Shown: positions 8,212 through 18,353, counted from the first letter of the stretch. The stretch is DNA of 64,000 nt from Pseudorhodobacter sp. E13 (GCF_003991405.1 NZ_RPEN01000150.1:60908-124907), one strand, 5' to 3'. The notes: generated by a model from the sequence alone, not told the origin. Numbers and translations: made by a program.

Positions 8212-10770
8212 ATGGATATTGTGGAACGGTTGGCGACGGAACGGCGCAAACGGCTCGCCGCCGAACGCTTGCTCGAACAAAAACAGCGCGAACTCTATGC
8301 TGCGAACGAAAAACTTGCGCTGCATGCGCGCGCTTTGTCAGATCAGATCGTCGAACAACGCCACGCCACCAAGGCCGCTTTGAATGAGGCGCAATCGCTC
8401 AAAGGGCAGAACTCCCGCTTTCTGGCCGATCTGGAGGCGGCCCACACCAGCGCCGTGATGGCCGAACGGCGCCTGCGCGATTCGGTCAACGCCCTGCATG
8501 ACGGCTTTGCCGTTTTCACCCCGGATCACCGGCTGCTGGTGGCCAATCGCGCCTATCTGGCCCCGTATCAGGACTATAACGTCGGCCCCGGCACCCCCTA
8601 TGCCGAGATTCTGAAACTCACCGCCGAAGAAGGTATGGTCGACATCGGCGACAGCTCTCCCGATGAATGGGTCGCGCGGATGCTTTCCCGCTGGGACAGC
8701 GACCCGATTGAACCAGAAGTCGTGCAAGGCACCAACGGCGAATGGATCAGGCTGGTGGACCGGCGCGCGCGCGATGGCGATATGGTCTGCCTTGCGTTGA
8801 ACATTACTGAACAGATGCGGATCTGGGCCGCGCTGGAGGCGATACCAGACGGGTTTGTGCTGTTCGACCGGGAAGACCGGCTTTTGGCCTGCAACCAGCG
8901 TTACCGCGAACTTTATCCTGAAAGCGCCGAGGCCATGGTGCCCGGTGCGCCTTTTGAAGAAATTCTGCGCTATGGGCTGGACCGCGGGCAGTATAAGGAC
9001 GCGATCGGCCGCGAGGCGGAGTGGTTGCAGGAACGGCTGGAACGGCACCACGATACATCCTCGATCCTTGAACAGGAACTGGAAGGCGGACGCTGGCTGC
9101 GCGTGCTGGAACAGCCAACACCCGATGGGGGCAGGGTCGGCCTGCGCGTCGACATCACCCATCAAAAGGAACAACAGGCCGCGCTGAATGAGGCCCGCAA
9201 AGCCGCCGAAGCGGCAAACCGCGCGAAATCGGCCTTCCTCGCGAATATGAGCCATGAAATCCGCACCCCGATGAACGGCGTGGTCGGGATGGCGGAATTG
9301 CTTTGCGATACTGGCCTGACCGAAGAACAACGTCTCTTTGCCGATACGATCCGTTCGTCCGGTGAGGCGCTTCTGGTTATCATCAACGATATTCTGGACT
9401 ATTCCAAGATCGAGGCAGAGCGTTTGACGCTGCACCCGGAACCCTTTGATCTGGAACGGCTTATTCACGAAGTGGCGATGCTGCTACAACCCAGCGCGCG
9501 GGAACGCGGGCTGGACCTGATGATTGATTTTGATATGTTCTTGCCCACCCGCTTCATCGGCGATGCCGGCCGGTTGCGTCAAATCCTCACCAACCTTGTC
9601 GGCAATGCGGTCAAATTCACCGAAAAAGGCCATGTGCTGATCCGCATTGTCGGTATCGAAACCGAACCGGGCAATCAGCAACTCCATATCTCGGTCGAAG
9701 ATACTGGCATCGGCATCCCAGCCGATCAGCTTGAACATGTGTTTGGCGAATTCAATCAGGTCGAATCCGCCGCGAACCGCAAGTTCGAAGGCACCGGCCT
9801 TGGCCTTGCCATCACCCAAAGGCTGATTGATCGTATGGGTGGCAGCGTCTGGGTCGATAGCGAATTTGGCAAAGGGTCCTGTTTTGGGTTCCGCATCGAA
9901 CTGCCCGTGGCCGAAGATCAGGCCACAATCCCGGTGCCTGTGACGTTGAAACGCGCGATCGTTGTTGATGATCAATTCATCAACCGCACCATTCTGGAAC
10001 GCCAGTTGATCACCTGCGGCATGCAGGTGAAAACCTGCCGCACCGGGGCCGAAGTGGTGGCCGCGCTGGAAAAAGACAGCGGTTTCGATGTCTTGATAAC
10101 CGACCATGAGATGCCCGAAATGAACGGTTTGCAACTGGCCGAAACCCTGCGCGGGGCGGGACACAACCTGCCCATCGTGTTGCTGTCATCCAACCCCGCA
10201 GCCGCCCGCGACGGGCTTTCGGCGGCGCATGTCACAACCGTCCTGCAAAAACCCTTGCTGCGCTCAGAACTCTATCGCCGCCTGCGCGATCTGGCCGCGC
10301 CGCCCCCTTCCCATATGGTCGCCCCCGCCAAACCCCGCTCTGCGGGACCGGAACGGATCATGCGCGTTCTCGCAGCCGAGGATAACCGCACCAATCAACT
10401 TGTGTTCCGCAAGATGGTAAAGGATTTGCAGATCGATCTCACTTTCGCAAATAACGGGCGCGAGGCAGTCGAGTTGTTCCAAAGCTTTCAACCCGATCTG
10501 ATTTTCATGGATATTTCCATGCCGGAACTGGATGGCAAAGATGCCGCCCGTGAAATCCGCACCATCGAACAGGCCAAAGGCGGGCATGTGCCGATTGTGG
10601 CGCTTACAGCCCATGCGATGGATGGGGATGATACCTCTATCCTTGCGTCTGGGATTGATGAATACCTGACGAAACCCCTGCGCAAAACCGCAATCACCGA
10701 AGCGCTGCTCAATCATGCACCAAGCTCGGTTTTCCCGGTTACCAACGCAAAAACCAGCGAACTCGCCTAA
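8212..10770 (+). CDS. Soluble hybrid sensor histidine kinase: coiled coil, 2 PAS, HisKA, HATPase, 2 receiver domains
   Basis: An 852-residue hybrid kinase without membrane segments, so it should sense a cytoplasmic signal. The order is an N-terminal heptad-rich coiled coil (about 5-95), PAS1 (about 100-215), PAS2 (about 215-330), HisKA with FLANMSHEIRTPMNG (His348), HATPase_c with DTGIGIP and GTGLGLAI, then two receivers. Both receivers keep the phosphoacceptor: Asp631 in ITDHEMPEMNG and Asp767 in FMDISMPELDG. No output domain is attached, so phosphate must pass to an Hpt protein encoded elsewhere. The start is uncertain: TTG at 8182, GTG at 8197 and ATG at 8212 are in frame and none has a strong ribosome site; ATG is chosen. 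It is divergent from the macroglobulin gene. Confidence 0.88.
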   Translation: MDIVERLATERRKRLAAERLLEQKQRELYAANEKLALHARALSDQIVEQRHATKAALNEAQSLKGQNSRFLADLEAAHTSAVMAERRLRDSVNALHDGFAVFTPDHRLLVANRAYLAPYQDYNVGPGTPYAEILKLTAEEGMVDIGDSSPDEWVARMLSRWDSDPIEPEVVQGTNGEWIRLVDRRARDGDMVCLALNITEQMRIWAALEAIPDGFVLFDREDRLLACNQRYRELYPESAEAMVPGAPFEEILRYGLDRGQYKDAIGREAEWLQERLERHHDTSSILEQELEGGRWLRVLEQPTPDGGRVGLRVDITHQKEQQAALNEARKAAEAANRAKSAFLANMSHEIRTPMNGVVGMAELLCDTGLTEEQRLFADTIRSSGEALLVIINDILDYSKIEAERLTLHPEPFDLERLIHEVAMLLQPSARERGLDLMIDFDMFLPTRFIGDAGRLRQILTNLVGNAVKFTEKGHVLIRIVGIETEPGNQQLHISVEDTGIGIPADQLEHVFGEFNQVESAANRKFEGTGLGLAITQRLIDRMGGSVWVDSEFGKGSCFGFRIELPVAEDQATIPVPVTLKRAIVVDDQFINRTILERQLITCGMQVKTCRTGAEVVAALEKDSGFDVLITDHEMPEMNGLQLAETLRGAGHNLPIVLLSSNPAAARDGLSAAHVTTVLQKPLLRSELYRRLRDLAAPPPSHMVAPAKPRSAGPERIMRVLAAEDNRTNQLVFRKMVKDLQIDLTFANNGREAVELFQSFQPDLIFMDISMPELDGKDAAREIRTIEQAKGGHVPIVALTAHAMDGDDTSILASGIDEYLTKPLRKTAITEALLNHAPSSVFPVTNAKTSELA

Positions 10771-10804
10771 GCCCGTTAACCTGAGCCCGCTAAGAATCCT
10801 CCGC

Positions 10805-10849
10805 TTTCTTTTCGGCAAAAATATCCCGGGGTCCGGGGCAGCGCCCCGG
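10805..10849 (-). repeat. Dispersed hairpin/TATTTTTG element, copy B
   Basis: On the minus strand there is a 7-bp hairpin (arms 10833-10839 and 10843-10849, 3-nt loop), then ACCCCGGGATATTTTTGCCG and an A-rich tail. It lies between the convergent kinase and helicase genes, downstream of the separate terminator at 10874. Confidence 0.65.
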
Positions 10850-10873
10850 CGGCCAACCATACACGCAACGCAA

Positions 10874-10899
10874 AAGGCCCGGCGCTACCGCCGGGCCTT
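10874..10899 (-). terminator. Intrinsic terminator of the DEAD-box helicase gene
   Basis: A perfect 11-bp stem (arms 10874-10884 and 10889-10899) with a 4-nt loop. On the minus strand it is followed by TTTTGCG. It sits 23 bp after the helicase stop codon. Confidence 0.8.
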
Positions 10900-10921
10900 G
10901 TCAATGTGTCGGGGTAGGTCG

Positions 10922-13300
10922 TCAGCCCTTTTTCGGCGGCACAAAGCGTTTGCTGGTGTCCGACGGGTTGGCCTTTGGTTTTGCTGGCTTGGCAAAGGGT
11001 TTGCCAGCGCCAGCTTTGCCACCCGGTTTGCCAAAGCTCTTGCCCTCACCAGCATGGGATTTGAACCCCGCCGCGCGGGCTGGCTTGCCTTCAGCCGCTT
11101 TGCCGCCACCTTGGCTTTTGAACCCGGCAGAGCGTGGCTTGGCCCCGGCGCCGCCTTCGGCTTTCCAACGCGGCTTGCGCTCGCCGCCGGCATCCGGGGT
11201 CGCACCACGCGGAGCATAGGGCTTTGCGCCATCCTCACGCTTCGCGCCGAATTCCTTTTTGGCATAGGGTTTCGGGCTGTCGCCTGCCTCGGTTTTGCGG
11301 GCATAGGGCTTTGCCCCTTCGACGGCATCGGCGCGCTTGGCATAGGGTTTGCGCGGGGCCGCGTCACGTTTTTCCCACGGCTTCCCGTCCCCTTCTTCGC
11401 GCTTCACCCAAGGTTTCTTTTCCCCATCCGCTTTCGCATAGGGTTTTTTACCCTCGGGCTTGGCATAAGGTTTCTTGCCGCCTTCCGGTTTGGCATAGGC
11501 CGGTTTGGCGGGCTTCGGCTCAAACCCTTGCGGCGCGCCACTGTCCGGGCTCCAGACGGCTTCAGGCTTGGGGGCCGGTTCGCGCTTGGTATAGGGTTTG
11601 CGCTCTTTCAACGGTGCATCATCTTCGACAAAACGCGAAGGTTTGGGCTTGTAGGCGGGCTTTTCGCCGCGCGTATCCGGGCGCGGCGCGCGGGCCGGGC
11701 GTTCGGGGCGGTCCAACACCGGCTCGCCTTCCATCCGGCGCATTTCGACGCCTTCTTCCAAGGCGGTGGCCTCACCGAACTTGTCGGCCACATCCTTGCC
11801 AATCTGCACATAGGTCTGATCGGTCTGCACGCGGATCGCGCCGATTCCGTCCTTGGTGATCCCGCCGGCTTCGCAGATCTTGGGCAGCAGCCAGCGCGCC
11901 TCGGCCCGGCCGGTATGGCCCACCGAAATCGTATACCAAACCGATGCACCAAAGGCCGCGCGCGGCTTTGGTTCCGGCCGCTCGCCGGGGTTGGCCACAT
12001 CCGACAGCACCTCGGGCGAGGACCGCCCTTGCCGCCACATGGTCACGAACGCCTGCGCCACTTGCTCGGCGCCAAAGCGTTCCAGCAGAACCTGCGCCAA
12101 GGCACCATCTTCGCCATCATTCGGGCCAAGGGCGGGATGTTCCAGAATACGCTGGTCATCGCGCTCCTGCACCTCTTCGGCCGACGGGGCAGAGCCCCAT
12201 TCGACCACCAGCTTGGCGCCCTGCACCAGACGTTGCGCCTTGCGGAATTCTGACGGCACCACGATCAGCGCCGAAACCCCTTTGGAACCCGCGCGCCCGG
12301 TCCGGCCTGAACGGTGCAACAGCGTTTCGGAATTACTGGGCAAATCGGCGTGAATCACAAGGTCCAACCCCGGAAGGTCGATCCCGCGCGCGGCCACATC
12401 GGTGGCGATACAAACATTCGCGCGGCCATTGCGCAGCGCCGACAGGGCATTCGTGCGTTCTGCTTGGCTCAACTCGCCCGACAGGGCCACGACCTTGAAT
12501 CCACGGTTGCCCATGCGGCCCATTAGCGAGGTGACAGCCGCGCGGGTTTTGCAGAACACAATCGCGGTCGGCGCCTCATAGTAACGCAGCAGGTTGAAAA
12601 TCGCGTTTTCGCGGTCACGCATCTGCACCGACAGCGCGCGGTATTCGATATCGACATGCTGCTTGGCCTCACCCGCCGTCTGAATGCGCAGCGCGTCGTT
12701 CTGAAATTCCTTGGCCAGTGCCGCGATTGCCTTTGGCACCGTGGCCGAAAACATCAGGGTGCGGCGGTCTTCGGGGGCCTGGCTCAGGATATATTCCAGA
12801 TCGTCACGGAACCCGAGGTCCAGCATTTCATCGGCCTCATCCAGCACTGCGGCTTTCAGGCCAGACAGGTCCAGCGATTTGCGATCAATATGGTCGCGCA
12901 GACGGCCCGGCGTGCCGACAACGATATGCGCGCCACGATCCAGCGCGCGTTTCTCGGTCCGGTAATCCATCCCGCCGACACAGGTTGCAATGCGTGCGCC
13001 CGCTTCGCCATAAAGCCAATCCAACTCGCGCGCGACTTGCAGGGCCAATTCGCGGGTGGGGGCGATGATCAAGGCCATCGGCACATCGGCGAACAAGAAC
13101 CGATCCGCGCCATTCAGCAGGTCCGGCGCAATCGCGATCCCGAACGCCACGGTCTTGCCCGAACCCGTCTGGGCCGAAACCAGCAAATCGCGGCCATCCA
13201 CTTCGGGGGCCAGCATCGCCTCTTGCACCGGGGTCAGGGATGTATAGCCCTTGGCTTCCAACGCCGCAGCCAAAGGCGCGGCGATATTCATATTTTCCAT
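10922..13300 (-). CDS. DEAD-box ATP-dependent RNA helicase with DbpA-like domain and long basic repeat tail
   Basis: A 792-residue RNA helicase. The core (about 1-380) carries the Q motif, AQTGSGKT (motif I), DEADEMLDLGF (II), SAT (III) and HRSGRTGRAG (VI). A DbpA/CsdA-type RNA-binding fold follows (about 470-545), suggesting a role in ribosome assembly or mRNA remodelling, as for DeaD/CsdA. The last ~240 residues are low-complexity, Lys/Pro/Gly-rich, with about ten KP[YW]xK-type repeats (KPYAK, KPWVK, KPWEK) and later GFKS and KPxxKP segments. Such tails are expected to bind RNA and to phase-separate. The start is an ATG with GGTAG upstream; a second ATG three codons on is possible. It is divergent from the DUF4170 gene across a 246-bp region. 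Confidence 0.92.
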   Translation of the reverse strand: MENMNIAAPLAAALEAKGYTSLTPVQEAMLAPEVDGRDLLVSAQTGSGKTVAFGIAIAPDLLNGADRFLFADVPMALIIAPTRELALQVARELDWLYGEAGARIATCVGGMDYRTEKRALDRGAHIVVGTPGRLRDHIDRKSLDLSGLKAAVLDEADEMLDLGFRDDLEYILSQAPEDRRTLMFSATVPKAIAALAKEFQNDALRIQTAGEAKQHVDIEYRALSVQMRDRENAIFNLLRYYEAPTAIVFCKTRAAVTSLMGRMGNRGFKVVALSGELSQAERTNALSALRNGRANVCIATDVAARGIDLPGLDLVIHADLPSNSETLLHRSGRTGRAGSKGVSALIVVPSEFRKAQRLVQGAKLVVEWGSAPSAEEVQERDDQRILEHPALGPNDGEDGALAQVLLERFGAEQVAQAFVTMWRQGRSSPEVLSDVANPGERPEPKPRAAFGASVWYTISVGHTGRAEARWLLPKICEAGGITKDGIGAIRVQTDQTYVQIGKDVADKFGEATALEEGVEMRRMEGEPVLDRPERPARAPRPDTRGEKPAYKPKPSRFVEDDAPLKERKPYTKREPAPKPEAVWSPDSGAPQGFEPKPAKPAYAKPEGGKKPYAKPEGKKPYAKADGEKKPWVKREEGDGKPWEKRDAAPRKPYAKRADAVEGAKPYARKTEAGDSPKPYAKKEFGAKREDGAKPYAPRGATPDAGGERKPRWKAEGGAGAKPRSAGFKSQGGGKAAEGKPARAAGFKSHAGEGKSFGKPGGKAGAGKPFAKPAKPKANPSDTSKRFVPPKKG

Positions 13301-13546
13301 TATCTTCTACCTATCAGGGGGCGTCGCTTTGCCCGTTCAAAGGCCGCTCACCCCTGACTGGCATCGAGCCTCCTCGCCCGCCAGCACCGGAATTCTCTGG
13401 GCCAAGCGCGCCGTTTACGCGCAAAACCCCTGCGAGTCCATGAAAACCTTTTGCAATGCATCTGGCCCCGGCGACAGGCCCCCTTTCGCCGCCCCGCCAA
13501 ACGCTTTAGCCTAAGCAGCAACCGAAATTCGCTACTGGAGACTTCG

Positions 13547-13804
13547 ATGACATCCAATAAAACCCAGCGCCTGCACCTCGTTTTTGGTGGCGAGCTTGTC
13601 AGCACCCAAAGCACGGCGTTCAAGGACCCCGACAATATTCATATCGTCGGCATGTTCCCGAATTATGAAGCCGCTTACAAAGCGTGGAAAGCCGAGGCCC
13701 AGCGCACCGTGGATGAGGCGCAGACGCGCTATTTCATCGCCCATATTCACCGCCTGCGGGATGAAGAACAGCCTGCATCCTCTACCGAAGAGCTGGGCAA
13801 CTAA
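13547..13804 (+). CDS. DUF4170 family protein
   Basis: An 85-residue protein of the DUF4170 family, which is largely alphaproteobacterial and of unknown function. The family signature is visible as LHLVFGGEL, then IVGMFPNYEAAYKAWKAEAQ and TRYFIAHIHRL. ATG 13547 is chosen because GGAG lies 8 bases upstream and the family begins here. It is followed after 8 bp by waaA and then lpxK, the usual setting of this family, so a link to Kdo-lipid A assembly or its regulation is an inference from context only. Confidence 0.85.
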   Translation: MTSNKTQRLHLVFGGELVSTQSTAFKDPDNIHIVGMFPNYEAAYKAWKAEAQRTVDEAQTRYFIAHIHRLRDEEQPASSTEELGN

Positions 13805-13812
13805 GGACCATC

Positions 13813-15012
13813 ATGGCCTATTCCCTTGGCCTGACGCTTTACAATCTTGCCAACCGGGCAAAGGAGGCCACATCGCCGCCGCGCCCGCCGCGCCCGCAGG
13901 GCCCGTTGATCTGGGTGCAGGCGGCGGGGCCGGACAGCGTGCCGCAACTGTTGGGTCTGGCCCGGCGGCTGGAGGAAGAACACGGCATCACGGTGGTGCT
14001 CAGCAGTGCCACCGCCCCGCAAAAGCTGCCTGCCGGGGTGATCTGGCAGCCCAACCCGATTGACAACGCGACCGAGGCGCGGGCGCTGCTGGATTACTGG
14101 ACCCCCGACCTGATCGCGCAGGCCGAAGGCGAATTGCGCCCGGCCCTGCTGCATGAAGCCCATGCAAGGCAAATCCCTTCGGCGCTGATTGATGCCCGCA
14201 GCCCCGCCATTCTGCGCGGCCGCGAAGGCTGGTGGCCGGGCCTGATGCGTGGGTTGCTCAGCAGCTTCAACGTCATTCTGGCGATTGACGAAACCGCGGC
14301 ACGGGCCTTTCGCCGCGCAGGGGCAGAGCCGAAATCGGTGCAGGTCTCGGGCCGGATGGAATATCCCAGCACGGTTTTGCCCTGCTATGAAGGAGAGCGG
14401 ACCGAACTCGCCCATCTATTGGCAACCCGGCCCGTCTGGTTCGCAGCCGCTTTGCCAGAAAGCGAAGAGGATGCAGTGATAGCGGCGCATCGCTCCGCCA
14501 TGAAGCTGGCGCATCGCTTGCTGCTGATCCTGTCGCCGCAAGACGCAGAACGTATTCCCGCGCTCGTCACCCGGATGGAACAAGACGAAGGCTGGACCGT
14601 GGCACGCCGCCACGCCGAAGAAGAACCGGACAGCGATGTGCAGGTGTATCTTGCCGAGCCCGCAAGCGATTACGGGCTTTGGTATCGTCTGGCACCCATC
14701 ACCTATTTTGGTGGCGGATTGGACGATAGCGGCATTGGCCGCGACCCGATGGAGGCGGCGGCGCTTGGTTCGGCGATCATTCACGGCCCGCGCGCCGGGG
14801 TCTTTGGGGCGTCCTTGGGGCGGCTTGCGGCGGCACAGGCAACCTGCCTTATCGGCAATGGTCATGACCTTGGTGTCACGCTGGGCGAGTTGCTGTCACC
14901 CGATCGTGCGGCACGATTAGCGCAGGCGGCTTGGGCGGTGGAATCCGACGGGGCCGAGGCCACGCAGAAAGTTGTCGACGCGCTGTGCAAGCTGCTGAAG
15001 GGGGCCAAGTGA
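13813..15012 (+). CDS. waaA: 3-deoxy-D-manno-octulosonic acid (Kdo) transferase
   Basis: A 399-residue GT-B glycosyltransferase that transfers Kdo from CMP-Kdo to lipid A precursor at the inner membrane. The N-terminal half has the Kdo-transferase pattern ([50 protein letters not shown]) and the C-terminal half shows the donor-site loop [29 protein letters not shown]. It diverges from the E. coli sequence, as is usual in Rhodobacterales. AAGGA precedes the ATG. It overlaps the lpxK start by 4 bp, which supports the lipid A assignment. Confidence 0.85.
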   Translation: MAYSLGLTLYNLANRAKEATSPPRPPRPQGPLIWVQAAGPDSVPQLLGLARRLEEEHGITVVLSSATAPQKLPAGVIWQPNPIDNATEARALLDYWTPDLIAQAEGELRPALLHEAHARQIPSALIDARSPAILRGREGWWPGLMRGLLSSFNVILAIDETAARAFRRAGAEPKSVQVSGRMEYPSTVLPCYEGERTELAHLLATRPVWFAAALPESEEDAVIAAHRSAMKLAHRLLLILSPQDAERIPALVTRMEQDEGWTVARRHAEEEPDSDVQVYLAEPASDYGLWYRLAPITYFGGGLDDSGIGRDPMEAAALGSAIIHGPRAGVFGASLGRLAAAQATCLIGNGHDLGVTLGELLSPDRAARLAQAAWAVESDGAEATQKVVDALCKLLKGAK

Positions 15013-16004
15013 TACAGGCCCCGCGCTTCTGGTTCACCCCACCTGATCGCCCTGATTGGCGCGCGCGGCTGCTGGCCCCGCTGGGTTGGACCTATGGGGC
15101 GGCAACGGCACGGCGGCTGCGGCAGGGGGCTGGGTTCAAGGCCGGGGTTCCGGTAATCTGTGTCGGCAATCTGAACGCTGGCGGCACGGGAAAGACGCCC
15201 AGCGTGATTGCCCTTGTAGAGCGATTGGCCGCGCGCGGGATTGCCGCGCATGTGGTGTCGCGCGGGCATGGCGGGCAGCTTGCTGGCCCCGTGCGGGTGG
15301 ACGAACGCCACCACCGCGCCGCCGATACCGGGGATGAGCCCTTGCTTTTATCCGCCTTTGCCCCGGTTTGGGTCGCGCGGGATCGCGCCGCAGGGGTGCG
15401 GGCGGCACAAGACGCCGGGGCCCAAGTGGTTCTGCTGGATGACGGGTTCCAGAACCCTTCGGTGGTCAAGGATCTGTCGCTGGTGGTGGTGGATGCCCAG
15501 CGCGGCTTTGGCAATGGCCGCTGCCTGCCAGCAGGACCATTGCGCGAACCCGTGGCGCAGGGGCTAGGCCGCGCCGATTTCGTGCTGTCCATCGGTGATG
15601 CTGCCGCGCAGGCTCGCTTTACTGCGCAGTGGGGCGCGGCCCTGCCTGTGCCGCATCTGACAGGGCAACTTGATGTGTTGCAAATGGGCATGGACTGGCA
15701 AGGCACCCACGTTCTGGCCTTTGCCGGCATCGGCCACCCCGAGAAATTCTTTGCCAGCCTGCGCAGCGCCGGGGCCGAGGTTTTGCACGGCGAAGCGCTA
15801 AGCGACCATCAACCCTTCAGCGATGCGTTGCTGGCCCGGCTGGAACGGGATGCCGCCCAGCTTGGCGCGCAACTGGTCACCACCGAAAAAGACGCCGTGC
15901 GCCTGCCCGCCGCCTTCCGGCCCAAAGTGCTGACGCTGCCCGTGCGCCTGCGGCTGTCGGATTGGGGGCCGCTGGATGCGGCTTTGGGCCGCTTGGGGCT
16001 ATAG
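15009..16004 (+). CDS. lpxK: Tetraacyldisaccharide 4'-kinase (lipid A synthesis)
   Basis: A 331-residue inner-membrane-associated kinase that phosphorylates the 4' position of tetraacyldisaccharide-1-P to make lipid IVA. It has the N-terminal RFWFTPP segment and the P-loop [15 protein letters not shown], then [38 protein letters not shown], a hallmark of LpxK. The start is a GTG at 15009 overlapping the waaA TGA (GTGA), so the pair is coupled. An open frame extends further upstream inside waaA, but homology begins at this GTG. Confidence 0.93.
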   Translation: MIQAPRFWFTPPDRPDWRARLLAPLGWTYGAATARRLRQGAGFKAGVPVICVGNLNAGGTGKTPSVIALVERLAARGIAAHVVSRGHGGQLAGPVRVDERHHRAADTGDEPLLLSAFAPVWVARDRAAGVRAAQDAGAQVVLLDDGFQNPSVVKDLSLVVVDAQRGFGNGRCLPAGPLREPVAQGLGRADFVLSIGDAAAQARFTAQWGAALPVPHLTGQLDVLQMGMDWQGTHVLAFAGIGHPEKFFASLRSAGAEVLHGEALSDHQPFSDALLARLERDAAQLGAQLVTTEKDAVRLPAAFRPKVLTLPVRLRLSDWGPLDAALGRLGL

Positions 16005-16141
16005 CCGCGCTCCGGCCTTGGTGGGCCTTCTGCGGCAGCTTTCACCTGCGGCACTTTGCTTGACCGGGGCCAGCCACCGCGTTACCGCTAACCCATGACC
16101 TTAGGAACTGTCACGCCCAACCGAAACGGAGCACAGACCCC

Positions 16142-17557
16142 ATGACCCAATCAGACATTGGCCTGATCGGCCTTGGCACAATGGGGGCGATGCTGGCCCT
16201 GAACATCGCAGAGAAGGGCTTTCCCATTGCGGTCTGGAACCGGACAACCGAAGTCACCCGCAAATTCGCCGAAACCGCGGGAGAGCTTGCACCGCGCATC
16301 ACCCCGACCGATACGCTGGCAGACTTGGTTGCCGCGCTGAAAACACCGCGCGCGATCATCCTGATGGTGCCCGCCGGGCAGCCTGTGGATGACCAGATTG
16401 CCGCCCTGACCCCCTTGCTGGATGAGGGTGATCTGATCATCGACGCCGGCAATGCCAATTTCCGCGACACCAACCGCCGCGCCGCAAATGCCACACAGGG
16501 CGGCCCGCGCTTTCTTGGCATCGGCGTGTCAGGCGGCGAAGAAGGTGCGCGCCACGGTCCCTCGATCATGGGCGGTGGCAATGCTGCGGATTGGGACCGC
16601 GTGTCGCATATCCTGAAGGCGATTGCTGCGAAATACCAAGGCACCCCTTGCGCCACCCTGATGGGCGAGGCGGGCGCAGGCCATTTCGTCAAAGCCGTGC
16701 ACAACGGTATCGAATATGCCGATATGCAAATGATCGCCGAGGTTTATGGCGTCATGCGGGATGGCATGGGCCTGCATGCCCCGCATATTTCCGAGGCACT
16801 GGCCGAATGGAACACAGGCCCGCTGCAATCCTATCTGATCGAGATTTCAGCCGCAGTCACAGCCGTGATTGATGACAAAACCAACGAACCGATTGTCGAT
16901 GTCATTCTGGATCGCGCAGGCCAAAAAGGCACGGGCCGCTGGACAGTGATCGAAGCGCAGCACCTTTCAGCACCGATTCCGGTGATCGAGGCTGCCGTGA
17001 TGGCCCGCAACACTTCGGCGCTGCTGGATGAACGCTGCAAGGGTGAGGCGCTGTTTGGCCCCGCGCCGCAAACCCTGCCGCGCGGCAGCCTGACTGTGGC
17101 CGAGTTGGAACAAGCCATGATCGCAGGCAAGATTCTGTGCTATGCCCAAGGCTTTGCCCTGATCACCGCCGCCTCGGCCGAGTTTGGCTGGTCATTGCCG
17201 CTGCCCGAAATCGCAAAAGTCTGGCGCGAGGGCTGCATCATCCGGTCCTCCATGCTCAATGATATGGCCAGCGCCTTGGCCGAAGATCCGAACCGCAATC
17301 TGATGCTGGCACCGTTCTTTGCCGATCATCTGGCCAAGACCCATGACGCCCTGCGCAATGTTGTCGCACAGGCGGCGCTGAACGGGCTGCCCGTGCCAGC
17401 CTTGGCCGCCGGGCTTGCGTGGTTTGACATGATGCGCACCGGGCGCTCTACCGCCAATATGATTCAGGCCCAGCGCGACTTTTTCGGCGCGCATGGGTTT
17501 GAACGTATCGACGGCGGCGCAGGGCATCACGGCCCTTGGGCCAAGCAAGGCAGCTAA
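16142..17557 (+). CDS. gnd: 6-phosphogluconate dehydrogenase, decarboxylating
   Basis: A 471-residue enzyme of full family length that oxidises 6-phosphogluconate to ribulose 5-phosphate plus CO2 in the oxidative pentose phosphate pathway. Visible are the N-terminal Rossmann motif GLIGLGTMGAMLALNIAEKG, WNRTTE, the substrate loop GVSGGEEGARHGPSIMGGG, and the catalytic Lys region HFVKAVHNGIEYADMQ. The C-terminal domain ends with the normal AQRDFFGAHGFERID segment. It has its own 137-bp upstream region and is followed by the SOS-controlled cassette. Confidence 0.96.
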   Translation: MTQSDIGLIGLGTMGAMLALNIAEKGFPIAVWNRTTEVTRKFAETAGELAPRITPTDTLADLVAALKTPRAIILMVPAGQPVDDQIAALTPLLDEGDLIIDAGNANFRDTNRRAANATQGGPRFLGIGVSGGEEGARHGPSIMGGGNAADWDRVSHILKAIAAKYQGTPCATLMGEAGAGHFVKAVHNGIEYADMQMIAEVYGVMRDGMGLHAPHISEALAEWNTGPLQSYLIEISAAVTAVIDDKTNEPIVDVILDRAGQKGTGRWTVIEAQHLSAPIPVIEAAVMARNTSALLDERCKGEALFGPAPQTLPRGSLTVAELEQAMIAGKILCYAQGFALITAASAEFGWSLPLPEIAKVWREGCIIRSSMLNDMASALAEDPNRNLMLAPFFADHLAKTHDALRNVVAQAALNGLPVPALAAGLAWFDMMRTGRSTANMIQAQRDFFGAHGFERIDGGAGHHGPWAKQGS

Positions 17558-17613
17558 GGCCAGCCACACCCCACCCGACAGATCGGTCCAAGGCCTGTTC
17601 CCTTGCGCGGCAT

Positions 17614-17628
17614 GTTCTCGTAAAGTTC
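17614..17628 (+). promoter_or_regulatory. LexA (SOS) box of the imuA-imuB-dnaE2 cassette
   Basis: GTTCTCGTAAAGTTC is an exact GTTC-N7-GTTC direct repeat, the alphaproteobacterial LexA operator. A third GTTC follows at 17635. It lies 117 bp upstream of the imuA start, in the gap after gnd. The motif consensus is established for Rhodobacter and Caulobacter; binding here is inferred. Confidence 0.85.
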
Positions 17629-17744
17629 CAACCTGTTCATGGCACCGGCATTCGAATCGGCCCCCTCTGCGCCTTGTCGGCCATGGGTCGAAACCCGCAG
17701 GGGGCTGCACGGGAAACAGCCATGACCCGAGAAAGGGGGAAGCA

Positions 17745-18353
17745 GTGTTGAAGGATGGATCAGGCAAGCGGCTTGCCCCCGCCGTGGGCGATGCCTTCGC
17801 CTTGCGCCCGGCCCGCGTGCATGAGGCAACAGGGCGGGGGCGGCGTGCCTTTGCGCTGTTTCAGGCCGCGCGCCACCCTGGCCCCCTGATCTGGGTGCTG
17901 CCCGCATATTTGCCCGAACTGCCGATGCCATGGGGCCTGCCAAAGGGGGTCAGCGCGCGGCTGCATCTGCTGCGCCCTGCCGGGGAAACCGACCTGCTTT
18001 GGTGTGTCGAAGAAGCCTTGCGCGCGGCCCCGACCGGGCTGGTCATTGCCGAACCGCAGCAACCGCTGTCACTGCTGGCCGGGCGCAGGTTACAACTGGC
18101 CGCCGAGGCAGGGCGCACGACCGGGCTGATGCTGATTCGGCAGGATGCGGGCAGCAACGCCACCGAAACGCGATGGGCTTGCGAACCGCAGGCCAGCCCT
18201 GCATCGGACTCGACTCTGCATCACTGGTCCCTTAATAAGAACAAACAGGGAACTTTAGGGCATTGGGTTTTAAACTGGGATGGCGCGTCGACTGCTTTCC
18301 ATATGGTTTCCGAGACTGGCGAGCGATATCAGCCTGCGGAACCGCCCCTTTGA
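17745..18353 (+). CDS. imuA: ImuA, RecA-like SOS mutagenesis protein
   Basis: A 202-residue ImuA-family protein, the RecA/SulA-like partner of the ImuB-DnaE2 translesion complex. It shows FALFQAARHPGPLIWVLP near the N-terminus, the LVIAEP and LSLLAGRRLQLAAEAGRTTGLML segments, and the family ending LNKNKQGTLGHWVLNWD. No intact Walker A is present, as in other ImuA proteins. The start is a GTG preceded by GGGGGA six bases away; longer upstream readings run into the LexA box region and are rejected. Its end overlaps the start of imuB by 74 bp. The overlap zone is AT-rich relative to the neighbours. Confidence 0.82.
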   Translation: MLKDGSGKRLAPAVGDAFALRPARVHEATGRGRRAFALFQAARHPGPLIWVLPAYLPELPMPWGLPKGVSARLHLLRPAGETDLLWCVEEALRAAPTGLVIAEPQQPLSLLAGRRLQLAAEAGRTTGLMLIRQDAGSNATETRWACEPQASPASDSTLHHWSLNKNKQGTLGHWVLNWDGASTAFHMVSETGERYQPAEPPL

